Assembly: GCF_001761485.1 (NCBI RefSeq)
Contig: NC_090771.1
Span: 2,604,001-2,668,000 of the forward strand
Source: Yarrowia lipolytica
Lineage: Eukaryota; Ascomycota; Dipodascomycetes; Dipodascales
Length of the DNA stretch: 64,000 bases
Direction of reading: 5' to 3'
The position numbers and the translations under genes were made by a program. This document shows, in pieces, positions 46,601-57,804 of this stretch (position 1 is the first letter of the stretch; each line of letters begins with the position of its first letter). The notes under the pieces were generated by a model. It was given only the letters and a program-made list of their open reading frames with translations, had not been told where the DNA came from and did not search any database.

Positions 46601-48831
46601 CGGCATCGATTCAGCAATATGGTCTGTTCCGTTCTTCACCACCTTTTCCTCCTTGCCGTTTTCAATCACTGGATCCTCGTGCATGGCAATGTCTGCGGGA
46701 CCCGGCGTGTCGGCCTTGAGTTGCCTACCCTCCTTCTTGACCTCTTCCTTGAGCTCCTTGACCCTCTTGGAGTCGTCGTGTTTCACCTCGACGCCCTTCT
46801 TGCGAGCAATCTCCTCAGGCTCCTCAGGATGCGTGTCGGAGTATGTGTGGAGATCATGTTGGTGGCTAAGCGATGAGGCGTGCTTTGGGAGAGATTTTTG
46901 ATGCGGCTTCCTCAGTGGCCTGCTACCGTTTCTAGCAGGACTTGCGACATCTGGGGACGCGGAGCGATGCAGGTCACGTGGAAGGGGCGATTTACGCACC
47001 GACTCACGTGATAAGGAATCTCGTGCATCCCTGGTGTCGCGTGAAAACCTTCGCTCGTCACTCGGTGAGTTACACACCGAATTGGAAGCTGAGGCCGCTG
47101 CAGAAGCTGCAACTGCGGGCGGCACGCTCGGCGACTCGTTTTTGACAAAATGCGGGAACAAGTCATCCGCAGGAGGTACACGTGACACACTGCCATCCTC
47201 TACACGGTCACGTGAGAGGTCACGCGGGTCGCTCCGCAAATCTGGCCGGTCTCGTGGCGGAAGATCACGTGGATCACCGCGCGAATCTGACCGGTCGCGC
47301 GAGTGAGCGTCACGTGGGTCCCGAGGATCTGGTCGGTCGATTCCTCGATCTCTAGGATCGGGCCGGTCTCGTGGGTCTCGTAGATCAGGTCGGTCACGTG
47401 GATCCGGCCGGTCGCGTGGATCTCTCTCGGCGCCTCCCCGCGAGTCTCGTTTAGATCCTCCTCCTGGACCATCATCGTAACGGCGTCGGTTGTCGAACCG
47501 GCGGTCGTCCCAGCGGCGGTCGAAGCGCGGTGGTGTGTTGCCCTGGTAACGCGGGTCTGCTCCTCCGGGTCCAGGAGGGCCTCCTCCTCCTGGTGGGCCG
47601 CGATAGCCCCGGTTGTCTCGTTTACCTGTCAGGCTACGGGGACCTGTGGGAATCTCTTGTTTGAAGTTAGGGCCTGGTGGGCGCCGCTCGAATCGTCGGC
47701 GGTCGTCAAAACGGCGGTTCTGTGTTAGTAAAGGTTATGGATCTTGCAACGAGGGTACTGTGGTTGTAGCAAAAACAGCATGAGTGTCTGAGTGAGGAAC
47801 AGAAGCAGTCCCTACTCACATCAGACATGATAGTCAGTGGGTGCAGGGCAGCACAATGACAGCAGCGACGGTGGAGACAACTGTAACGGTGGCAGTGGTA
47901 GCATTGCATCTAAAGTCTCACTCGAAGCTCCCCAGAAGTGTCGATTGGTGGCCTACACACAATGTAAAGGTGGCACAGAAGTAGAGTTCTGGGTGCGTTG
48001 GTCCACAGCCGGTAGTGATGTTGGTGTTGATGGTGTGAACTCGTACATAGATGAGGTAGGGTATCTGACGTATAACAGAATGGTATTGCAATGTTACCTT
48101 TTTTCGATCGTTTGGGTTGCATCTGATTTGGATCGTTGAGGTACTGTGACACATCCTCCCCTCTATGCTTGGTCAAATATCTGCGGCTCAAGCAGTTGGG
48201 ACCTGGGCTGCATGCGCTGCTGTATCTGAGTCGGAACACGGAACAGCAACTGTTCAACATGGACTTGAACGGCAGAATCTGAACAGTAAGTGATGGAAAT
48301 TTGGTGGCGCCGTGACGGTACATCCATGTTCTGTTAAAAACATCGGGTATCGCGTGACCTGAATGAATGCAGATGGTATCTCAGAATGCCACGTAAACAT
48401 GGACCATGTTGTCCTCAATACCAACGTCAAGGAACGTGCTCGCGTCTCGAATGCCACTCGCTTCAAGGCTGTCGCCCGTTTCGCCCTCTCATCTCTTTTC
48501 TCTCTCCTTGGTATCACGTTGGTATCATCTTAGTCATCATCTTGAATTGTTCATTTTAGCCCCTAAAAACACGCCATAGTGCTCAGAACGCCTGCTCAGT
48601 GTACTGCCCGCGTCTCTCCTCTAGTTACACCCGTCAACCCACCTTTTTGTCACACTTTTCTCTCCGCTTTCACTCAACCTAGGCTCTCGTTCATGTCTCT
48701 CGGGTACTCACATCTTCCCTCCTCTGTCGTTTGTACTCGGCAGCCTCGCGTTCTCTTCTGCGACGCTCCTTGTCGCGTTCCTCCAGACGTCGCACATCTT
48801 GCGCAGACGACGACGGATAGTTGCCCGACAT
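42131..48831 (-). CDS. SNT1: Snt1-like SANT-domain corepressor (Set3 complex type), spliced
   Basis: A probable scaffold of a histone deacetylase complex related to yeast Set3C and animal NCoR/SMRT. The long open frame has no ATG at its 5' end, so upstream exons are required. Exon 1 at 48831-48712 encodes 40 residues (MSGNYPSSSAQDVRRLEERD...) up to donor GTGAGT at 48711. The acceptor TACTAACACAG ends at 47720 and exon 2 runs 47719-42131; phase 0, total 1,902 residues. Features: an Arg/Asp repeat region at about 90-190 (DPRDRPDPRDRPD), a long Lys/Glu/Ala-rich disordered part, the Snt1-type block YFSNRLLPRSERVAEMRYLR, a first SANT domain near 1,095-1,165 (FTAAEHELFCEAYAAHPKQF), a second near 1,276-1,323 (SYWSVNEVNLLPILIRSHGT), a run of 32 Gln near 1,397-1,428, and a Gln/Pro-rich C-terminus. 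A shorter alternative first exon (MSD, 47828-47820) also has a perfect donor. Confidence 0.85.
43553..43648 (-). repeat. Poly-glutamine tract (32 CAG/CAA codons) in SNT1
   Basis: Read on the minus strand this is an uninterrupted run of 32 Gln codons, mixing CAG and CAA so that the DNA repeat is interrupted. Further shorter Q-rich blocks flank it (42490-43550). Confidence 0.9.
46990..47450 (-). repeat. Arg-Asp/Pro-Arg-Asp repeats with CACGTGAC units in SNT1
   Basis: The coding strand repeats Asp-Pro-Arg-Asp / Arg-Asp-Arg, written as degenerate copies of CCACGTGACCGACC and GATCCACGTGAC. Several perfect CACGTG cores therefore occur inside the coding exon (for example near 47270, 47311 and 47396). 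Confidence 0.7.
47720..48711 (-). other. Intron of the SNT1-like gene (992 nt), with a nested alternative first exon
   Basis: Donor GTGAGTACCC at 48711; acceptor CTAACACAG ending at 47720. A 9-nt candidate exon (ATGTCTGAT, 47828-47820) with donor GTGAGTAGGG lies 100 nt before the acceptor, in phase 0, and could serve an internal promoter. Confidence 0.7.
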
Positions 48832-51017
48832 GGCCAGTGTTGTGTGTAGATGTAGAGTGGTGAGAATTAACCAGATAGGGTTAGGGGGGTTGGGTTAGGG
48901 TTGGTTGGTGTGCTGTTACACGGCAGTGAATAATGATCTGTAGGTGACCGATGGTGTCGTCCTATAGCATGTGATCGGCTCGAGTTGGGAGTTTATGTTG
49001 GCTTATGTGTTTCCGGGCGTTGTACTAAAATAACACGTTGTTCGGTGGCGATTCCATCGGTCATATGTACACACTATTTTTGCCTCCTAACTGCAGCATG
49101 TGAAGTGGCGTATCACACGGAAGAAGACGGCCCTCGGAAGCGACGATAGAACACACTCATGCCCCGCCGATCACAACTAAAATGATACTGCCAAATATCC
49201 ACACATATTCCTACACAACTGCGATGAATAAGCACGGTAGAGTTTTGAGGAAATTGGGTGCAACCAACGCACACCCACGATTGACAGAAGCAAGGAACCA
49301 ACAACCTGACAGTTGGTATTGAGGAGTTAGAGACAGGATACATCACGTGACAACCCGACACCGTCATAAATATTACAAGTTTGCATTCCATTTACACGAC
49401 ACACGCGTCAACTCGGGTGACACAACCATCGGCCGGGTAACACCATAATTAGGTCAACACGGGATAGAGTTCTGCTACTGTAGTGCAGCATGGGGCACTA
49501 CTTGTAGATTACCTAAGCAGTGAGGCGAGATAGTTACATAAGCAAACTCTGCGTTTCACTCCGCCCTAGTAAAACACAGTCTGGGGTAAACCTGTCGCAG
49601 CCGAATTCTCACAAGATTAAGGTCTTCATTATTTCGACTGGTGCATGACATCTGGGGCGAGTACAATACATATCGTATGTACTCATGAGTTACAAGGCTG
49701 ATACTTGACACATATGGAGCACAAGTGAATGAACCAGATGAAAATGGGTGTGGTAGGGGAAGTCAGCTCTAGGCTCCGTCACATTGTAGACATCAAAAAT
49801 GTGACTGTCGTCCACCGCCTAATCTTCTCACCTATCTTAACTCAACATTTCCCATTTCCAACCGGCATGGACTGTTTTCTCACAGCAGAGTTCTAAAGCT
49901 TCTCAGGTTCAAGTACAAGGAAATAGACATGGCCTTGTCGGACTCTAGCTACAGTACTTATAGGTGGTGATGTTCATCCCATGAATCTCCCAGAGTAGCA
50001 ACCTACGGCGAACTTGCGAGCGAGGAGACGAATACGACTCGCGTGTGGAGAGTGCATGGCTCGTCATTGCAAAGTCGGACCGATGTTTGCTCCGGTAGCG
50101 AGACTTCTTGCCCTAACCAAGCCTACTTTGATCAACTTTAACGGCTGATATCGTTTGATTGTCCTATCAGCCGCGGCAGTTGGACGCAAATAACCAGGGG
50201 TCTATAGATCAGCCGGAGAGAGAGACGTCGATAGCAATGAAGAGAACGCTGAAGAACAAGGGAAGTTACAAATTCAGGACCAAACCATCAAGTTGAATAG
50301 CCGCAGAGCCGAGTTTATAGAACTCAGCGAGTTGCAACTAGTATTTGAAACATCAAGCCTCAAACCCTGTCACAGCACGTGAACCTGTGTCAGGGGTCCT
50401 GTGGGCCGATGGAGCTATTTGTTTTCCCAGTGATCAGGACAGGCTCTCCTTTTGGGATGATTTCTATCCCTCAGCTGTCTCTTGTTTCCGACCACGACAT
50501 TTGTATTCGTACTCGTACTCATATAGCATACATGCAGAGGTGCAAACACATACAGGTATCTGGAGATAAATGTGCTTAAGCGAGGTTACTGAACCTTGTG
50601 CGGTGGGGTTTGCGATACTTAATGGAGGGGGCTCCTAGAGGTTGAGAGGAACGCAAACGTGTAATTCTTCTAAATCACACTATTCGATACTTGCTGAACA
50701 AGCCGCTCTACTCGGAGACTCGCACCCACGCAGCAATGAACGACATGGCAGGCCTCGGTGATGCGGACGCCTTTGTACCGCCGACAGCGGTTGGTTCAAA
50801 AGCCCAAGCATTGGAGCATGGGACAATGAGCGATGACTATGGGGAGGGTTTGGGGGAATTAGGATGGGAAAGTTCCGCTCCAGTGAAAACTAGTCTAGCC
50901 TCAGAAGGAGGTGCTTGGCAGATCGGTCTACTAGATCTGACATCGGGGCTAGATTCCGAGAAAGGGACAGAATTAGGACAGCGGGGTCAATGAGAAAGGC
51001 CGGGGAGTGCTTTACCA
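48832..51017. other. 2.2-kb divergent intergenic region
   Basis: Near SNT1 it carries telomere-like GGGTTAGGG motifs (48878-48900). An 85-codon plus-strand open frame from ATG 50736 to 50993 lies just before the next gene; it has no recognised domain and is not called as a gene. No tRNA is seen. Confidence 0.45.
48874..48909 (-). promoter_or_regulatory. Telobox-like GGGTTAGGG motifs before SNT1
   Basis: GGGTTAGGG occurs at 48878-48886 and 48892-48900 (plus-strand orientation) in a G/T-rich stretch about 45-80 nt upstream of the SNT1 start codon. TTAGGG elements are bound by Tbf1-type proteins at yeast promoters. The Yarrowia telomere protein Tay1 binds GGGTTA-containing duplex repeats. A regulatory role here is inferred. 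Confidence 0.5.
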
Positions 51018-52199
51018 ATGAAACGGACAGAAGACTTTCCTTCCGAGGACTCCAAAGTCCGAAAACGGTTATACAGCCCTCCCCAAGATTTCGACATTTC
51101 TCGAGAGGGCTCAAACGACCCAACCTCAGAATACGCTCCACGCGACACATCCCAAGATGCAACTGTCACAATACTCAATACCCCCTACCCCCATACTTGT
51201 TCAATGGCTAGACTTCTCGACCTGTCACTCCCAGAGCTCGAATTGATATCCGAGTTCACTCACCATACTCATCCCGAAATTCTCAAAGCCAATGCACAAC
51301 CCGACTTGCAGTGGATGGGAAGGCCAGACTTACTCGCTTCTTCGAGGTCCCTGAAGCTGGCATTTCTGTTTTTGGCGTCTTCAGACCTAGCTCAAAAAAA
51401 AACGCAACAAGTCGTAGGAAGATATCCTCAGATGCCAGTCAACACACAAGAGCGGCTCCTCAGAGAGTTTACCAATCTGCTCAAATGGTTCAAATATGAA
51501 AGCCAGGAGCCCAACTCACTTTTCCGACGAGACGACATTCTTTTACCAACAGCAATCTACGTCTACCTCTGCGGCCTAGCTATCGGACCACAACTTCTAC
51601 CCTTCTTCACTAGCTGTCGTCAGGACTTGGCGGGGCTCTGCAATTCGATCCACAACACTCATATTTCATTTTCAGGTGAGTTCCAACCTCCGGCAGTAGC
51701 CTACCCTGTTCTTCCAGACCGAATGAGAACCCTGCTGCCAAAAGAAGAAGACCTATGGGCTATTGTGGATCACGTGTTGGTGGACGAGAACATCCCCACA
51801 ATGGCTGAAAGACGACACATTCGGACAGTTCTCTCTACAGAAATATACGCCATGATCGAGTTGTTCAATATGGACGTGGCTTTCCGTTCTATCTCACATC
51901 TGTCTTCGTGGTGTGTCTTCAACACTGAGAAGTTCAACCTACTCCGACAGGAACAGAACCCTTACTCGACAATTGTCATTGCCTATTACCTGGCATATTG
52001 CCACCTCTTTCACTCATGGGGATGGTGGAGAGACCGGGCTCAGTATGACCTCTATGATGTGGTTGAGTATCTGCCCGATTACTACATGGAATACGTTCAA
52101 TGGCCTTTGGCGGTGGTGGAGAGTTTTGAGTGGACTTACGAGGATCTTTTGAATGGAAAGTTCCGAATGGATGCAGAGAAGATGAAGAGCTTTAGATGA
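51018..52199 (+). CDS. Unrecognised 393-residue protein
   Basis: A single intact frame starting MKRTEDFPSEDSKVRKRLYS. The first 60 residues are charged and probably disordered; KVRKR could be a nuclear localisation signal. From about residue 60 the chain is mainly alpha-helical in character, with hydrophobic blocks (ILLPTAIYVYLCGLAIGPQL, STIVIAYYLAYCHLFHSWGW) and a C-terminus containing PDYYMEYVQWPLAVVESFEW. The general look, including the terminal WP motif, recalls the C-terminal regulatory region of fungal zinc-cluster transcription factors such as the Upc2 type, but no Cys6 zinc cluster is present here or in frame just upstream. It may be a lineage-specific protein or a derived paralogue lacking the DNA-binding domain. 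A TAGTATGTACTTGTTT 3'-end-like signal follows at about 52311. Confidence 0.75.
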   Translation: MKRTEDFPSEDSKVRKRLYSPPQDFDISREGSNDPTSEYAPRDTSQDATVTILNTPYPHTCSMARLLDLSLPELELISEFTHHTHPEILKANAQPDLQWMGRPDLLASSRSLKLAFLFLASSDLAQKKTQQVVGRYPQMPVNTQERLLREFTNLLKWFKYESQEPNSLFRRDDILLPTAIYVYLCGLAIGPQLLPFFTSCRQDLAGLCNSIHNTHISFSGEFQPPAVAYPVLPDRMRTLLPKEEDLWAIVDHVLVDENIPTMAERRHIRTVLSTEIYAMIELFNMDVAFRSISHLSSWCVFNTEKFNLLRQEQNPYSTIVIAYYLAYCHLFHSWGWWRDRAQYDLYDVVEYLPDYYMEYVQWPLAVVESFEWTYEDLLNGKFRMDAEKMKSFR

Positions 52200-52663
52200 A
52201 GGACAGACGACCACCCATACAAGAACACAACGGGATATGTCACCACGGACAGATAAGGTCTACCACAAAGAGAGGGAAGAAGGGAAGGAACTATCAATAT
52301 TTATTATTTATTAGTATGTACTTGTTTGTACTGGACGCTTGATGGTTATGATGTAGGAGGTGGCAGCGGATCAACGTTTTTTCCAGTTCCATAACTACAG
52401 TATGTACATGTGTGTGTTACAGAGAGCACATACAATCTTGTACTCGCGTTTCGAGGCAACGTCACTCTCCTCAAAGGGGGGATTGAGGTGGTTGAAGACA
52501 GACACGGCCATGGTTGGTGTATCTTTCAAAACGTTCCACTAACTCGACGAGACTCGTACAGACGGGGACTGGCGACAAGAGTGAAGAATTGTGGGAGGTC
52601 CTCAACAATTTAAGAACGATTACTTGTACTAGTAGTTTCTTCTAGACACTGAGCTTGCTCATC
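52200..52663. other. 3' flank of the 393-residue gene
   Basis: AT-rich directly after the stop, with TTATTAGTATGTACTTG around 52308-52324 as a likely 3'-end signal. Nothing else is seen. Confidence 0.4.
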
Positions 52664-52936
52664 TTATTCAATGTTGTTGTGGTTGATGCTGTTGCTCATC
52701 ACGTGATGAGCGAAAACTAGGTCTGTTACATTTCGAGTGGATGCTTTCAAGAAAATGTCTCCAGAACGGAATTTCTTGGCATAGAGATGAATTGTCTTGT
52801 TTTGCGAGAACATCAGAGTAATGTAAATTTGATCTTTGCCACGGATTCCAGGACTAATCGCATCAGCCAACTGTATTAGGACCCAGATACCAGTAAGTAC
52901 AGTGTAACAAGTACTTGTATGTGCCGGCACTTTCAT
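52664..52936 (-). CDS. Doubtful 90-residue ORF
   Basis: From ATG 52936 the frame encodes a protein with a hydrophobic N-terminal stretch (YTVLTGIWVLIQLADAIS) resembling a signal or anchor, then a moderately polar region (DQIYITLMFSQNKTIHLYAK) with two N-glycosylation sequons. An acceptor-like CTAATACAG lies inside and a GTGAGT donor just upstream (52976), but no good first exon was found to join to it. It may be the last exon of a gene, a relic, or chance. Confidence 0.25.
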   Translation of the reverse strand: MKVPAHTSTCYTVLTGIWVLIQLADAISPGIRGKDQIYITLMFSQNKTIHLYAKKFRSGDIFLKASTRNVTDLVFAHHVMSNSINHNNIE

Positions 52937-55548
52937 TTGAATTATCACAGGAATGGACACACAGGAATGAACTCACAATAATAAGGATTTCAAATCAACT
53001 CAGATTCTATACAGCTACCTATCACCCAAACCACTTGCAGAACCCATTATCACGGGGCAATTATTACACAGAGGGGTTCTCCAAGTGCCCTATATCACGT
53101 GAAGTTTACACAAGTATGAGTACATACACAAGTATGTCCAAATTGTGTGTTTTGATAACACCCATTTATGGTCCCAGCGAGGGAGCCGTGAAGTTTTAAA
53201 TGACCTAAAACACTAAGCCAGAAGTGCTAAGCAGTCTTGGTTGTTAAATTTGTGGTTACTGTAGGCACGGTGGCCACAGTGGTGTATCGACATTGCCTGC
53301 ATTAGTAGAGCTACAGGTCTCCACTATGCCCCTTCAACCGCATCTAGGACTCGGTTTAACTCCATTCCCCCTTTGATCTGGCTCCTCTCGAATGCAGACG
53401 GAACTCAGCTTGATTAGGAAATTTCAATTTTCCCATTATTACCCCTTCAGTTCAAGACGTTTCGAACAATAACCAAAGCGACAGGCAGGGGTCTAGAAAG
53501 CTGAAAAATCGACCTTAGAGAAATCAGAGTTCGTAGTAATGACGACCGCCGGATAGCCGGCAATAGTTTTGTCATGTTTTTATTTTCATTTTTTATGTCC
53601 TCTCCTCGCCCAAAATCTGGGCACTCAATAGTGAAATTAATCCAACTACCCAATACAGTATGTACACATACTTGAATTCGTAGCCATAAGCTTCATCAGC
53701 ACTTATCATTCGTACCCGTTGATAACATGTTTAGATCGACGTGTCTCAGGGATGACTGATGGTGAAGCAGATACCAACAGTGAACCCTAAAAACTGAGTG
53801 AAAACATCGCTATCTGTGTTAACAGAGTCATCGAGGTAACAATGTTGAGTATTATTAGACCTCCATCTACTATACCTGCCAGAATCACTCGGTCCCTCAC
53901 GGTATCATTACTCGGGATTATTTCCGGATGCAAACCAATAGGGCTGCACCGTTACCCGTTCCACAGCGTTTTGTCTCTTGCATCATCTCATTCTGCTGTT
54001 GCTCATTCTGGAGCGATGTTACACTGTTGGGTTTGAACACGAGCTGAATTGAACGCTCATTCTACACGTTATGTGGGGCTGAATAATGTAAATCTAAGAG
54101 CCGAAGTGCCGCTGTGAAGGAATGGATAGAATAGGAGTTGAAAAAGAAACTTGACCTGAACAATATTACGTGATCAAGCGAGATGGACGAGGAAAAAATA
54201 TTCGCAGGTGAGACTGTGGTATTCTACGACTGCTCACAATCATACGACCAATATCTATAGCTCACATGTAATGGAATTACGAGCCCCATGTACATGATAT
54301 ACTTGTAGTACAGTCCGTGTCTAGACAGCGGTACGTCAATATTCCTCGGGTACAAATACGCACTAATTGTAGCGCAGGGGGTGATAGGGGACATCACAAC
54401 AAGTCCGACAATTCTAAGGAGAACAAGTTTCGAACCTCTACACAGCGTAACACAGTAACCCAGATCTAACGTCCCACCACTGGGGATTCGCACATGAGGC
54501 TCACACAATCCAGGCAAAGTTTACATTCTCGACGCGTCTTGGAGATCGCAGGGAGCAGTAAACAGCGTTGCCCTGGTTACAGGAGGAAGCGGCGTCACGT
54601 GAACGTCTCTCAAAGAAGACACAAGAAACAACCCCGGCGTAGAAGGAGAGAGGGAGTGGTAATTAAAGTGGTTAAAACCACAACAAACAGAAGGGGGGCT
54701 GGGTACAGGTTATGTCTGTGGTGGGGTATTTTGTATAGGACGCTATGGTACCAATACCATAACACCTTGTTAAATAAGCAGACAGCAACGTATAGTCACG
54801 TGAGCTCTAGCGATGCCATGCAATGAGTCGAGTATTGACATTTGAATCCGTTAACCTGGCGCACTCATCAGATTGCTCAGCCATCAGGTAAGGCTCCATT
54901 ATTCGTTAATTCCGCAAATAGAGTTTGGTTAAAGTTGACAGGCCCGCCCAGAGCGGAAATTAGGTTGCCAAGAATCGAGGCGAGGATGGGGTATGTGCAT
55001 TGTGATGGCTCGAGTGCAGTCTTGTGCAGTCTTGAATGAGGGATATTATGTTCGCGTAAATGGTGGTTTTTTGTGAGAGCATGTGAGGGCAATAAAATCA
55101 GGCACTAGTTTCATAGCCTTCCCGATATGTGTATGTGGTCAGCCTCCGGGGGGAGGGCTATAAATACCAGCCCTGTCTGACTTTGTTCTATTTTGGACTT
55201 TGCATTCCACACAGTTACCCTGACGTGCAGTGGGATGTGGTGGTAGATGGGCTTTGGACGGCTTGGTATGCACCGATTGCAGATATTAAGGGGATGCCAA
55301 GGGAAGCTGTAGAATAGGCGACAAGAGCCGGTTGAGGGGTCTACCGATAATTTTATAAATTTGCTGAATCAAGATATCACGTGTCGCATTCAATACGTGT
55401 GATATCGCTCCCTACCGCACGACCCATTATACAGTGTTGTACTAAAAGGACAAGCTCAGAGTTGAGATGGTTCAGGCTTGCTATGTTTGGGTTTGCAGTT
55501 AAGTTCGGACCAAGGTTCGCCAACTAGAGTTTGGCCAAACTCACCCTC
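52937..55548. other. 2.6-kb intergenic region
   Basis: No gene is supported. A B-box-like GGTTCGAAAC on the minus strand near 54430 does not fold into a tRNA. TATA-like GCTATAAATA at 55157-55166 has no convincing ORF after it. ATCACGTG occurs at 55377-55384. Confidence 0.4.
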
Positions 55549-55556
55549 CCTATATA
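55549..55556 (+). promoter_or_regulatory. TATA box of the PIR gene
   Basis: CTATATAT lies about 65 nt before the ATG at 55618, followed by a C/A-rich leader (AGCACAGCACCACATTCG), as in strongly expressed wall-protein genes. Confidence 0.6.
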
Positions 55557-55617
55557 TCCCCCTTTGTGTCCTGCTGGTATTCCCTCCAGCTCAGCACAGC
55601 ACCACATTCGTTTCATC

Positions 55618-56478
55618 ATGCTCTTCAAGTCCGCTGCCGTCTCTCTCGTGGCTCTCGCCGCCACCGTCTCCGCCGCAGACGAGTGGACCAAGCTCAAGCC
55701 CACCAACACAGCTCCCTCCAACTGGATCACCTCTTACTCCAACTTTGGTATTGCCATCCAGCCCATCACCGGAGCTGTTCAGGCCGGAGCTGAGGCCACT
55801 GCTGTGCCTACTGCCCACCAGAAGCGAGACGAGCACGATGACGACGTTGTCACCCAGACTGTTGTTGTCTGCCCTTGCGACGAGTCCACCACCACTCTGC
55901 CCGTTGTTGCTCCTCACCACGAGGAGTCTGCTGCCCCTACCTCCGCCAAGGAGTCTGCTGCTGCCGCCGAGACCACCCCCGCCACCGTCCCTCACTCCGA
56001 CGTGACCACCAAGGCCTCTGCCACCTCTGCTGCCGCTTCTTCTGCTGCCGCTTCTTCTGCCGCCGTCTCCGGTGACGCTGAGGCCACCAAGGCTGCTTCT
56101 GCTGCCACCACCGGCCCCAAGCCTTCCGGCAAGCAGGACGAGCCCACCTCCAACTCCGACTTCGCCAAGCTCGTTGCTTGCAAGAAGGAGGGTACTCTCG
56201 CCATGACTCTCGAGGACGGTATCCTTAAGGACGACAAGGGCCGAATCGGTTCCATTGTCTCTAACTACCAGTTCCAGTTTGATGGACCTCCTCCTCAGGC
56301 TGGTGCTTGGTACGCTGCCGGATGGGCCATCTCTTCTGACGGTAACCTCGCTATTGGTGACAACCAGGTCTTCTGGCAGTGTCTGTCCGGTACCTTCTAC
56401 AACCTGTACGACCGAAAGGACAACCGAGATCAGTGCACCGCCGTTCACCTCGCCATTGTCAACCTCGAGGACTGTTAA
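55618..56478 (+). CDS. PIR1: PIR-family cell wall protein
   Basis: A structural mannoprotein linked to the beta-1,3-glucan of the yeast wall. From ATG 55618 the product is 286 residues, the size I recall for YlPir1. Signal peptide [19 protein letters not shown]; Kex2 site QKR near 69; then an Ala/Ser/Thr-rich middle (probably O-mannosylated) and a compact C-terminal domain with four cysteines spaced C-66-C-17-C-12-C. The family pattern is C-66-C-16-C-12-C, so one residue is inserted. [18 protein letters not shown] and [12 protein letters not shown] are typical of this domain. The classical PIR repeat (Q-[IV]-x-D-G-Q-[IVP]-Q) that forms the ester link to glucan is not visible; only a weak trace ([14 protein letters not shown]) precedes the Kex2 site. 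Codon use is strongly biased (GCC/GCT, TCC/TCT, AAG), indicating high expression. The frame is open to 55531, but no ATG lies upstream in it. Confidence 0.92.
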   Translation: MLFKSAAVSLVALAATVSAADEWTKLKPTNTAPSNWITSYSNFGIAIQPITGAVQAGAEATAVPTAHQKRDEHDDDVVTQTVVVCPCDESTTTLPVVAPHHEESAAPTSAKESAAAAETTPATVPHSDVTTKASATSAAASSAAASSAAVSGDAEATKAASAATTGPKPSGKQDEPTSNSDFAKLVACKKEGTLAMTLEDGILKDDKGRIGSIVSNYQFQFDGPPPQAGAWYAAGWAISSDGNLAIGDNQVFWQCLSGTFYNLYDRKDNRDQCTAVHLAIVNLEDC

Positions 56479-57804
56479 ATTTATGACTGCATTTAGATTC
56501 TGCAGGTAACTGCGGTAAATAACATTAATATATTGAAAATTACGAATTGTGAGATAATTGGCAGTAGTAGTAGGAGCTTTGCAGCACACTCCTAAAGGTA
56601 GTCATGGTGGTACAGACCCCTGTTTTCACACTATGATAGATGCTAAGACCCCAGGAGTTACCTTAGTGCCTATGGTGCATATGTTGATGTTGTAGGAACA
56701 TCCGTGTTGCTTGGAAAAGCCGGAATGGTGATTCTGATCGAAGCGCTCGAAGCGGGTGAGCTGTGATTCCATCATGTCGTTGTCTACTTGAAGTTTTATT
56801 GAAGGGAGTGTATCATTGAAGGCGTTTACACTGCCCTACAAGGAATAATCCTTGCTGGTGAGATATCCACCGATTCGGCACTTGAGTCAGAACTGTTTCC
56901 GAGAGCCTTATCTCACGAGGTTTCACGAGACGCCAAAACCGTATTTCCAGCAGTTTTGTGAAAGTGGAGATTTTTGAGGAATGATAGAATCGTTCTATGG
57001 AATTGAAATATAGAGAATACAAGGAGGATACCAATGTCAGAAGATAGCCAGGAGCAGTGCTCTCGAGTTTTCAGCATTGTCATATCTTCAATTTAACCCA
57101 TTATAAAACCAAATTCGCACCTTCTTGAAAAACTGTTGCCAATTTGATTTGACTCTGGACTTGCGGCTACGTCTGCCGGTACGATACTGCACATCAGGTC
57201 GCCTACATTATTTCTGTACACCGCCTCGAGCAACGAGACATAAACAAAAGACAAACGACTGCAAACAATCAGACAGATACAGACGCACCAGACCGGAGAA
57301 ACAGATGATAAACAGCTCTTTGTGTTTCTTGGTTTGGCAAAGTGTGTCTCCCGTCCCGTTATTTTATTAGTTACCATCATCGACATTGCTCAGCCATTAC
57401 CACGGCATTCGTTTAATAACCTTATAGACAGCTAATTACTGCGATATTGAAAGAACAATTTCGTGCATATAGTGGCCGATATTAGTTGCAGGACGTATTC
57501 GACGAAAAATTGGTTGACTCTGGAAGCCCGAGCGCCTACAGTATCTTGTCTTTTTCATGTATTTTCTCCAAGACGCATCACGGTACAGTAGATAGGACCT
57601 ACGGTACTCGTACTAAAACAGCCACCACAACAACAACAGTTCAAGGGCAATAATGCACCTCGCAATTGTCGCATTTCTCCGTTGCTGCTGTCATTTGTGT
57701 CACTCTAAACTCATCATCGTTAACAACGCACTTACCCTGCTGAGGCAGCTGCCAAGAAGCCAAGAGAGCAACATGCATCGATCCAGACTCCAGACTTGGA
57801 GAAA

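Noticed and set aside
50736-50993. 85-codon plus-strand ORF just before the 393-residue gene
   Set aside because: Acidic product with no domain. No splice donor was found to join it to the following gene, so it is not called.
52937-52976. GTGAGT donor at 52976 as part of a spliced gene with the 90-residue ORF
   Set aside because: The upstream candidate exon reaches a stop after a few codons in the available ATG frame, so no coherent model results.
54400-54490. B-box-like GGTTCGAAAC on the minus strand
   Set aside because: The T-stem does not pair and no matching D-arm lies upstream.
57641-57778. 45-codon minus-strand frame with a signal-like start
   Set aside because: Too short, no conserved motif, and an uncertain GTAAGT inside; not enough to call a gene.
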